From: Labilibaculum sp. DW002
GTDB lineage: Bacteria; Bacteroidota; Bacteroidia; Bacteroidales; Marinifilaceae
Assembly (NCBI RefSeq): GCF_029029525.1
Contig: NZ_JAKJSC010000006.1
Coordinates: 62,001 to 126,000 of the forward strand
Length of the DNA: 64,000 bases
Reading direction: 5' to 3'
Shown here: positions 55,204 to 62,596 of the stretch, piece by piece
Position numbering within the stretch: the first letter of the stretch is position 1
How the letters are laid out: each line of letters begins with the position of its first letter
Translations under genes and position numbers: made by a program
The notes under the pieces: generated by a model
Database searches by the model: none
Told to the model about the DNA's origin: nothing
The model's input: only the letters and a program-made list of their open reading frames with translations

Positions 55204-57300
55204 TTATGGATTAAAAAATTCAGAAATCTGTAAATGAGGCATATTCCCATAATGTTCTTCATTATAAACCCCAACATGAGAACCATTTACCTTCTGGTTT
55301 AGATTTGTATACAGATCAGAAAACGAAATATCAGGGCTGTTTATCACCTCGCTCAAAAAATGGCTTGAAAAATTATCTGACAGCCAAACATTTAAATAAT
55401 TAGAGTATTTAATTGCCTTTGAAACCTCAAACTTATTTGCTGCAGTTATGCAAAGTATAGGAGATTCAAAATCAATCACCTCTCCCATTAATCCGCTATA
55501 GCACGATTCGAGAATAATTAACATGCGACGAAAGTTTCCCTTATTATTAAACGAGCTAAGACCTGCCTTAAATTCTTCTGGACTAATAAACTGTTGGTTA
55601 ATTGCATCGATCCTGAGACCTTCGGGGAAACCATGTCCTGCATTATAGAAAAGAATGTTAGACTGTTTAGTGGCCTCCAGAACTATTGGGGTATCTTTAC
55701 TTATATTCCCTGATAAAATATCAAAAATCATATCAGCATTTATATCTTTTAGAAAATAATCAATCTCGATATTTTCATATAAGTTATTGCCTTCGTTTTC
55801 AACCATAATAGAACCCTGATTTTTGTTTTTATCGTGAAATGCAATATCATCTTCTAGAATAAGAACAATATCATCATCAGAGACTCCATTTGCTTTTAAG
55901 TGCTGATACATTGCCAATACATCAGCTTGGTGGCGATAATTTTTCCAGCTTTTAGATGATGCAATCAGTAAAACTTTTAAATCCTTTTTTTCAGGTAAAT
56001 CGTAAGATTCTCCCGATTGTAAATCATCTATTTGACTGGCGTAAGTTCTCCAGGATGCAGATGTATTAGAGTATCTTTTATCTCCTTTATCTGAATAGTA
56101 ATTCAGACTAACAAAATTGCCCAAATTAACTTGCCAATGAGCATAAGTCGAATACAAAATATCAAGGAAAAAATCATTATCATATTCCAAAGAACTACTA
56201 GCGCCCATTATATCTGGCGATAATCCACTTTTAATATTTGCTAGAGTTTCGACAATTGACTGATCATCCCAAAATGCAGACTCACCTCTGCCGCTTACAA
56301 CTTTCTTAATGGAATCGTTTAATTTTTCACCACCTTCTCCTCCCGATTTTTCGATACCATAAGCCAATAGCATTAGTGCATCGTAAAGCTGAGCAGATGC
56401 CAGAAGAGGTTTTTCCCCGTATTTAATTTCATATTCTATTTCAAATCCACTTTTCGGATCAGGAATACAGACTGTTCCTTCAATCCCCTCTGCGTCTTCA
56501 CCCAATATATCAAGTAATTGAGGCATATAGGCCAAATCAGAAAACAAAAACTGACAATTATTCGAATCACTTTTCCAATTTTTTGCCATTTCCACGGCCT
56601 GATCTATATTTGAAGGAATACACACAATTAAATCAGGCTTAGAACTGAGGGCCGATTGCATTTCATTGCTTATATCTGTTTGTTCGGAATTATATTGTTC
56701 AACTCTTGTAACCTCTATGCCAATTTCTGCAGCATAAAATCCAAACCAGTTGTAAAATGACATGCCATACTGATCGTCTCCTGTTACAAGAGCTATGGAT
56801 TTAACATTCTTTTCTTTTGCTAATAAAACCAGGTTTTTACATTGAGAGATATCTGATTCTACAAATCTCCATATATAATCTTTACCCACATAAGCAGTGG
56901 TTATTTCACTGGATGAAGCTGTTGGAATAAAAAGAGGTTTCTTATTTTTTATAAAATAAGGTATTGATTTAAAAGCGTTAGCAGAAGTAAATGGGCCAAT
57001 AGCAGCAATAAAACTGGTATCCTTTGCTATCCTTTCTGCTAAATCATCAATATCTTCGGCCTGAGAATCAAACCATTCCAAATCAATTTTTTTACCTGCT
57101 ACGCCGTTATTTTCATTTATTGTTGTCTGAACCCACTCCAGGCTTCTCTCCCAATTGCTTTGCATAGATCCTGAAAGAGGCATAAATACGGCGACTTTAA
57201 ACGAAGATTCTAATGTATTTAAGTCCTCATCTATATCCTCTTTATTTTCGCACGAAAAACAAAGCATTAGAATTAATAATAAGTAGATATAATGTTTCAT
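55204..57300 (-). CDS. Lipoprotein: Leu/Ile/Val-type binding domain fused to C13 legumain-like peptidase
   Basis: 698-residue lipoprotein (LMLCFSC, Cys17). Residues ~34-400 form a type-I periplasmic binding protein of the LivJ class: VAVFMPLSGSMQSNWERSL, AAIGPFTSANAF, FIPTASSSEITT, YIWRFVESDISQ, SIALVTGDDQYGMSF, LYDALMLLAYGI. Residues ~440-640 form a caspase-like peptidase of family C13. WKNYRHQADVLAMYQHL and DDDIVLILEDDIA match the legumain/GPI8 core (NYRHQADxxxxYQxL, DExIxxMxxDDIA). The catalytic His556 is in FYNAGHG and Cys600 in LIILESCYSG, 44 residues apart, close to legumain. C13 enzymes cut after Asn or Asp, or act as transamidases. A binding module on the same chain suggests ligand-controlled proteolysis. 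No permease or ATPase is encoded nearby. Confidence 0.88.
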   Translation of the reverse strand: MKHYIYLLLILMLCFSCENKEDIDEDLNTLESSFKVAVFMPLSGSMQSNWERSLEWVQTTINENNGVAGKKIDLEWFDSQAEDIDDLAERIAKDTSFIAAIGPFTSANAFKSIPYFIKNKKPLFIPTASSSEITTAYVGKDYIWRFVESDISQCKNLVLLAKEKNVKSIALVTGDDQYGMSFYNWFGFYAAEIGIEVTRVEQYNSEQTDISNEMQSALSSKPDLIVCIPSNIDQAVEMAKNWKSDSNNCQFLFSDLAYMPQLLDILGEDAEGIEGTVCIPDPKSGFEIEYEIKYGEKPLLASAQLYDALMLLAYGIEKSGGEGGEKLNDSIKKVVSGRGESAFWDDQSIVETLANIKSGLSPDIMGASSSLEYDNDFFLDILYSTYAHWQVNLGNFVSLNYYSDKGDKRYSNTSASWRTYASQIDDLQSGESYDLPEKKDLKVLLIASSKSWKNYRHQADVLAMYQHLKANGVSDDDIVLILEDDIAFHDKNKNQGSIMVENEGNNLYENIEIDYFLKDINADMIFDILSGNISKDTPIVLEATKQSNILFYNAGHGFPEGLRIDAINQQFISPEEFKAGLSSFNNKGNFRRMLIILESCYSGLMGEVIDFESPILCITAANKFEVSKAIKYSNYLNVWLSDNFSSHFLSEVINSPDISFSDLYTNLNQKVNGSHVGVYNEEHYGNMPHLQISEFFNP

Positions 57301-57327
57301 AGGTGTTAAGATAAATGGTGTTTAGTA

Positions 57328-58311
57328 TTATTTCTGTTCCAGATATTCATTCTCCTTTCTGATAGCTTCATCCTTTCCATTTGTAACTATACCATTCAAG
57401 CTATTCTCAAAATAAGAATTAAGAAGAAATCCAGTATATGAGGATTCTAAATTATAAACTGTATGTCCGGTAGAATAACCTTCATCCTGATACTTTTGAA
57501 TACAGTTTAAAACAAGATTGTCGATATTCTTTGTTATGGAACCAATTATAGATTTGGGTGCATAATGCGACTGATCTGTATCAATCCCAATTGCAAGAGT
57601 TTTTGGATTTTCACGAATTACATTGAAAATTCCTAAATTTGAACCTCCTGCTGCTGCTACAACCAAATCGACATCATCAATTAAACTTCTAGTTAAATTT
57701 TCAGCCTCTTCCATCATGGAAAAGCCACTCACTCCCGAATCTAAATAATTAAGAGAAACATGTTTCCCTCCATTGGCTAAAAACCCATCGGAAAAGCCAT
57801 TATAACAATCCTTTAAGGTAGGCAGTGGCATGCCGGCAATAAATGCTGCGGTATCGCATAAATTAATTTCGGCCGCAGTTAATCCAGCTAAATATGCAGC
57901 ACCATAGAACGAAAAGCCTACAGACCAAATATCAGCATCAGTGCTCCCATCAAGTAATAGAATATCCTCATTTAAAAATTCATTTGAGTGCTTATCCATA
58001 ATGTCGGCATAGGCAACATCTCCTAGAATTAATAGTCTATTATAATCTGTGGTAATTATACTATCAATCATAAACTCTACTTCGCTAATATTTTCGGGGA
58101 ATAAATGATTTACAGATAGCTGATAGTCATATTTTGCCTGAACCACTCCTTTAAAAATATTATCAACATAAGAATCTCCAAGACCTCCTATCGAATAAAT
58201 AACGTCGATATTTGATGTAATTTCTGTTTCATCTTTTGAACAACTAAATACAATAACAGAAACTATACTTAGTATAATAATCTGTTTTAGCAATTTGATA
58301 TTAACACTCAT
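57328..58311 (-). CDS. BMP/PnrA-family substrate-binding lipoprotein
   Basis: 327-residue lipoprotein (IVFSC, Cys24) of the basic membrane protein / PnrA type, a family that usually binds nucleosides for ABC import. The fold is visible in IDVIYSIGGLGDSYVDNIFKGV, AFIAGMPLPTLKDCYNGFSDGF, DLVVAAAGGSNLGIFNVI and AIGIDTDQSHYAPKSIIGS. It is the first gene of the operon, 27 bp before the binding-protein/C13 fusion. No matching permease or ATPase genes follow, so it may act as an orphan sensor rather than part of an importer. Ligand unknown. Confidence 0.85.
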   Translation of the reverse strand: MSVNIKLLKQIIILSIVSVIVFSCSKDETEITSNIDVIYSIGGLGDSYVDNIFKGVVQAKYDYQLSVNHLFPENISEVEFMIDSIITTDYNRLLILGDVAYADIMDKHSNEFLNEDILLLDGSTDADIWSVGFSFYGAAYLAGLTAAEINLCDTAAFIAGMPLPTLKDCYNGFSDGFLANGGKHVSLNYLDSGVSGFSMMEEAENLTRSLIDDVDLVVAAAGGSNLGIFNVIRENPKTLAIGIDTDQSHYAPKSIIGSITKNIDNLVLNCIQKYQDEGYSTGHTVYNLESSYTGFLLNSYFENSLNGIVTNGKDEAIRKENEYLEQK

Positions 58312-58366
58312 ATTAATTATTGTTTAGTGTTTAAATGTGCGTGTCTTTGGGGTAAAATTTACAATA

Positions 58367-58374
58367 CAAATCTA
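58367..58374 (-). promoter_or_regulatory. -7 box of lipoprotein operon
   Basis: TAGATTTG on the minus strand matches TAnnTTTG, giving a leader of about 50 bases before the BMP gene. No clear -33 TTG at normal spacing, which would fit an activated promoter. Confidence 0.4.
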
Positions 58375-58581
58375 ATTTACGAGGTGAAAATATTGTTGAC
58401 TTAGGCTCATAAAAATTAAACATACAGAACACTGGCAACATGCATATTAAAGCAAATGTAGTAGAAGTGACGTACCCCCTTTTTGGACGTTTTTATAAAA
58501 CAGAAGGCGTTTTTTAAGTAAACCTGTCAGGTTTTAAGCGTGGTGGTTTTTGTGAGTATAGCTTGGAAGTTGACTATACTT

Positions 58582-58671
58582 ATAATTTTAAATTATCTAC
58601 CCCTCGTAATCCCGGAAGTTTTCGGGACGGGTACTCCTCCTTCCTTCGACTAAGCTCTAGAAACGAGGAGG
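58582..58671. repeat. Structured element with competing hairpins
   Basis: From left: an AT palindrome ATAATTT-T-AAATTAT (58582-58596), a CCCGGAA...TTCGGG hairpin (58611-58626), and ACGAGGAGG (58663-58671), which can pair with CCTCGT (58602-58607) or with CTCCTC (58634-58639). The two pairings exclude each other. It is GC-richer than its surroundings and lies just downstream of the TPR-LuxR stop, so it could be that gene's terminator or a dispersed palindromic repeat. Confidence 0.5.
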
Positions 58672-58699
58672 AAAAATTTAAGATGTAAGGATAAAAAAT

Positions 58700-60412
58700 C
58701 TAAAATTGCTGAAAGAAGCTGTTTAATTCTGTTTCTTCGGGCACATTTAGTTTTTTCCGCAAGCGGTGTCTGGCGGTTTCAACAGAACGGAGAGAGGTGC
58801 CGTTAATGGCTGCAATCTCTTTGCTGCTGAGGTTGAGCTTTAAAAAGGCTGACAAGCGTAGTTCCTTCGAGCTTAATGTAGAATGGTCTTTTGCCAGATT
58901 TTTATAAAAATCGATATGAACTTCTTTGAAACTCTTTTCAAAATCGCTCCAAACCTCATTCTTTTTGCTCACTCTAATTTCAGAAATCAATTTTTGGATT
59001 GCCTCCTTTAAGTCCGCTTTTTTAAGGTACTCCATAGCTCCTACTCGCTGCGATATCTCATTTAGTAAATTATCATTCTGAACAAAACGCAAAGCATTCA
59101 TTGTAAGTGTTTTGTTATGATGAATAATGTTATTTTGCAAAATGGCATTCTTATTTTTCATCTGATTTTGCTTTTGCAAAAACACCATTTTTCGCAATCG
59201 ATTAATCACAATGGCTACGATCAATAAAGTAATGGTAATCAGAAAAATCCCAATAAATAAAGTCAACCTAAAATGCCCTTTATGTCTTTCTTCTGAAAGT
59301 TGAGCTTCCTTTAACTCGTAATTGTATTTTGTTGTTAAGGCAGTAACTTCTTTATCTAAGTAACTCTTAAATAGGCTTTTCTCTACAAAGTATACTTTTT
59401 CCAGGTATTTTTTAGCCAAATGATAATCGCCTATAGAGTCGTACGAATCGGATAAATATTGATAAGTCTTGCGATAAATTTGAGGATACTCCTCTCCTTT
59501 TCTTATGCCTAATAATTGCTTGCCTGTTGTTATGGCTTTCTGAAATTGCCCTTTTTTCTGATAAGCACAGGTAAGATTATTACTAACGTTCACATAATTA
59601 GGGTAATCATCAAGCTCTTTAAAAGTTTGTGCAGCACGTCTCAAGTAAAAAACTGCAGTATCCGGCTCCAATCTATAATGCATCATAAAATGCCCCAACT
59701 GGTTGTAAGAAGATGCTTTTAAACTCTTTAAGTTATACTGCTCGGCAATTTGGGCAGATAGGCTGGTGTATTTAAATATTGAATCAAGGCGATTAAAATT
59801 TGGTATGTTGTATTCACTTTCACCTGTTATACATTCTTCATAAAAGGAAGCCAAGCGTCCATATAAATTGCACCTATTACGAACCGATAAGCCACTTTCT
59901 TTTAGTAAATCGTAAAGTAAATCGAAGCCAATTTTAAACTGTTTTTTTACCCGATGTGCTTCGGTTATTTTAAGTATGCAATAATGCTTCAGATCTTTAT
60001 TTTCAAATTTTTTTAATAATTCTAAAGCTTCTAGTAGTTCCGGTATTCCTTCATCAACATTAGAGTTTGATGACTTTATACTACCCAAAAGCATTAATAT
60101 TTTTGCCCTAACCACTATATTCTCAGGATAAGTGTGGTTAATCTCTTCCAAACAATTCGTAAGAATTAGTATTGTAGTATCTATGCTTTGTTGTTGACAT
60201 TTTGCATTGGCCTCCAAAAACTCAATTCTAATTTTTTGGAGATCGTTTAAGTCAGGGAGTTTTTTAAGATACTCAATACTATTTAAACAAGAATCGAAAT
60301 TGGTATGCAGGTACTGTTCTCCCCTAGCAAATATCGAATCAAAGTCCGTATTAGTTTGTGATAAAGAGAAAAATGGAAGAAAAAATAGAGATAGGTATAA
60401 GCTTAGCTTCAT
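58700..60412 (-). CDS. Membrane-anchored TPR protein with LuxR-type DNA-binding domain
   Basis: 570-residue protein. A signal peptide (LYLSLFFLPFFSLSQ) leads into ~330 residues of tetratricopeptide-like helices outside the cytoplasm (e.g. SSYNQLGHFMMHY, NVSNNLTCAYQKKGQFQKAI, TYQYLSDSYDSIGDYHLA). One transmembrane helix lies near 379-401 (LFIGIFLITITLLIVAIVI). A coiled coil follows, then a C-terminal LuxR/GerE helix-turn-helix (~505-560: LSSKELRLSAFLKLNLSSKEIA, SLRSVETARHRLRKKL). This one-component layout is common in Bacteroidota; DNA binding is by the cytoplasmic end. It lies directly upstream of the lipoprotein operon on the same strand and is the best candidate regulator. Confidence 0.9.
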   Translation of the reverse strand: MKLSLYLSLFFLPFFSLSQTNTDFDSIFARGEQYLHTNFDSCLNSIEYLKKLPDLNDLQKIRIEFLEANAKCQQQSIDTTILILTNCLEEINHTYPENIVVRAKILMLLGSIKSSNSNVDEGIPELLEALELLKKFENKDLKHYCILKITEAHRVKKQFKIGFDLLYDLLKESGLSVRNRCNLYGRLASFYEECITGESEYNIPNFNRLDSIFKYTSLSAQIAEQYNLKSLKASSYNQLGHFMMHYRLEPDTAVFYLRRAAQTFKELDDYPNYVNVSNNLTCAYQKKGQFQKAITTGKQLLGIRKGEEYPQIYRKTYQYLSDSYDSIGDYHLAKKYLEKVYFVEKSLFKSYLDKEVTALTTKYNYELKEAQLSEERHKGHFRLTLFIGIFLITITLLIVAIVINRLRKMVFLQKQNQMKNKNAILQNNIIHHNKTLTMNALRFVQNDNLLNEISQRVGAMEYLKKADLKEAIQKLISEIRVSKKNEVWSDFEKSFKEVHIDFYKNLAKDHSTLSSKELRLSAFLKLNLSSKEIAAINGTSLRSVETARHRLRKKLNVPEETELNSFFQQF

Positions 60413-60579
60413 TTAGATGCTTTATGATAGAATGATCATATTAATTTGAAAACATGAACACAAAACTAATAAATATATTGATTAATTTGTGCTTCAAATG
60501 ATTTGATATACCTCTATTAAATCAGATCTCAATAAAACATTATTTTAGCACTCTAACCACACTCCAGGTGCAAGGATAA

Positions 60580-60915
60580 TTACTTGAGTTTATCATTTTT
60601 TAGGTGACGCGTCTTATCTCTCTGTGATTTCTTCTCTATATTTTTTTGAAAAGCTTCATTTAAATCGACTCCCGTCTGATTTGCCAAACACATTAAAACC
60701 CATAAAACATCGGCCATTTCATCTGCTAAATCAACTTTTTTATCACTTTCCTTGAAAGATTGCTCGCCATATTTACGAGAAACAATACGAGCCACCTCAC
60801 CTACTTCTTCGGTTAAAATAGCCATATTGGTTAGTTCATTAAAATAGCGAACGCCATATTTTTTGATCCATTGATCGACCATTTCTTGAGCTTCCTTTAT
60901 TCCGATCTGATTCAT
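60580..60915 (-). CDS. MazG-like nucleotide pyrophosphohydrolase
   Basis: 111-residue all-alpha NTP pyrophosphohydrolase. The metal motif EEVGEVARIVSRKYG (ExxE) is followed by DLADEMADVLWVLMCLANQTG (ExxD), as in single-domain MazG/iMazG proteins. It would hydrolyse non-canonical nucleoside triphosphates. It is three bases after dtd, the conserved Bacteroidota order. Confidence 0.9.
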   Translation of the reverse strand: MNQIGIKEAQEMVDQWIKKYGVRYFNELTNMAILTEEVGEVARIVSRKYGEQSFKESDKKVDLADEMADVLWVLMCLANQTGVDLNEAFQKNIEKKSQRDKTRHLKNDKLK

Positions 60916-60918
60916 AGC

Positions 60919-61371
60919 TTATTCTTTGTTTTTAGTATCCATTACAATGGTAACTGGACCATCGTTAGTTAAAGAAACCTCCATTTCGGCACCAAACATT
61001 CCAGTTTCGACTTTTTTTCCAGATACCTTTTCCAAACAGGCAACAAAATTTTCATAAAGAGGTATTGAAACCTCTGGTTTTGCTGCTGCGATATATGATG
61101 GTCGATTTCCCTTTTTAGTTTTAGCATGCAGCGTAAACTGACTGATTGCCAGAATGTCTCCATCTACATCTATCAAAGATTTATTCATTACCTCATCTTC
61201 ATCATCGAAAATTCGAAGATTACAGATTTTTTTACTGAGCCATTCTGCATCATCCAAGCAATCTTCATTCTCAATACCCACCAAAACCATCAATCCTTTT
61301 TTAATTTGACCAATAATTTCAGAATCCACTCGCACTGACGCTTCCGTAACTCTCTGAATCACAACTCGCAT
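60919..61371 (-). CDS. dtd: D-aminoacyl-tRNA deacylase
   Basis: 150-residue DTD that removes D-amino acids (and glycine) mischarged on tRNA. The two active-site signatures are present: SQFTLHAKTKKGNRPS near residue 78-93 and the Gly-cis-Pro motif NDGPVTIVMDT near 135-145. MRVVIQRVTEASVRV is the usual N-terminus, fixing the start. Co-transcribed with the MazG-like gene. Confidence 0.96.
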   Translation of the reverse strand: MRVVIQRVTEASVRVDSEIIGQIKKGLMVLVGIENEDCLDDAEWLSKKICNLRIFDDEDEVMNKSLIDVDGDILAISQFTLHAKTKKGNRPSYIAAAKPEVSIPLYENFVACLEKVSGKKVETGMFGAEMEVSLTNDGPVTIVMDTKNKE

Positions 61372-61553
61372 AACTAAATATTTATTAAAATAACATTTTG
61401 AAATTCTCTCAAATATAAGCTTTTCCCTTTGATACCTAACGGATAACTAACTTGGGAAAAGCTTTCAAAGCACCCTATTGAAATTCAATCTAAATTAAGA
61501 TAATTCGCAAATAATAATCATATTTGTATATCAAAAAAACAAGCAAGACCAAT

Positions 61554-62537
61554 ATGTTATATTTTATCAGTTCATCGCATCAACCAGCTTTCAATTTAGC
61601 AACGGAGGAATATCTTTTAAAAAATTATGAAGAGGATTTCTTTTTTTTGTATTCCAACTGCCCTGCTCTAATCGTTGGAAAACATCAAAATACCTTAGCT
61701 GAAATTAACCTGGAAAAAACAGAGGAAGAAAACATTCCAGTTGTGAGAAGGCTCTCGGGAGGTGGAACGGTTTTTCATGATGAAGGAAATTTAAATTACT
61801 GCTTTATCAAGAAAGGTGAAAAAGGCAAGTTGGTAGATTTTCAGAAATACAGTCAGCCAATTATTGATACCCTACAAAAGCTAAGCGTAAATGCAAAATT
61901 TGAAGGGAAAAGTGATCTGACAATTGATGGAATGAAGTTCTCAGGCAATGCATCTCATATTTACAGAAGCAAAGTAATGCAACATGGCACCATGCTTTTT
62001 TCAAGCGATTTGAACCGCTTAAATAGCCTCTTAAAGGTAAATCCACTCAAGTTTAAGGACAGAGGTGTTCGATCGATTAGAAGTCGTGTAACTAACATCA
62101 GTGATCACCTATCCTCTCCTCTATCGCTCGATGCTTTTAGTAAACTGATTATTGAGGAGCTTCGATCCAATTTTCCTGATGCCAAAGCATTTGAACTAAA
62201 TAATTCTGATAAAGAAAAGATAGAAGTGCTCATGACAGAAAAATATAATAATTGGGAATGGAACTATGGCTACTCTCCTAATTATAGTTTTGAGAAACTT
62301 TCGAATTTTCCTGGCGGTAATATTTTAGAGGTAAAACTTAAAATTGAGAAAGGACTGATTCAAAAAGTTGAACTTGATGGTAATTGCATCCAATTTGATC
62401 AAATAAAATCCTTTGAAAACTTACTTCAGGACAACAAACACAACAAAAACACTGTTTTAAAGACACTTAAAGGACTCGATTTAGATGAATACTTTAATAA
62501 TTTAGATGAAAATCAGTTAATTAATGCACTTTTTTAG
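61554..62537 (+). CDS. lplA: Lipoate-protein ligase
   Basis: 327-residue ligase attaching free lipoate to E2 and GcvH proteins. The catalytic loop is VVRRLSGGGTVFHDEGNLNYCFI; LTIDGMKFSGNAS holds the lysine region, and the C-terminal accessory domain starts near residue 240. The start is the ATG at 61554 (MLYFISSSHQPAFNLATEEYLL); the longer frame would need a TTG inside a likely promoter box (ATATTTG at 61520-61526). Single gene. Confidence 0.92.
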   Translation: MLYFISSSHQPAFNLATEEYLLKNYEEDFFFLYSNCPALIVGKHQNTLAEINLEKTEEENIPVVRRLSGGGTVFHDEGNLNYCFIKKGEKGKLVDFQKYSQPIIDTLQKLSVNAKFEGKSDLTIDGMKFSGNASHIYRSKVMQHGTMLFSSDLNRLNSLLKVNPLKFKDRGVRSIRSRVTNISDHLSSPLSLDAFSKLIIEELRSNFPDAKAFELNNSDKEKIEVLMTEKYNNWEWNYGYSPNYSFEKLSNFPGGNILEVKLKIEKGLIQKVELDGNCIQFDQIKSFENLLQDNKHNKNTVLKTLKGLDLDEYFNNLDENQLINALF

Positions 62538-62596
62538 AAAATTTCGTCACTTCTTAGAAGACATTTTCACATAAACTTTTCAATTAACTAAACTGG

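Larger units (their letters stand above)
58312..58699. other. Intergenic region upstream of the lipoprotein operon
   Basis: 388 bp without a gene. The left part holds a candidate promoter for the lipoprotein operon; the right part holds a GC-rich structured element (58582-58671). The centre (58470-58560) has T- and G-rich runs (CCCCCTTTTTGG) with no recognised function. Confidence 0.45.
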
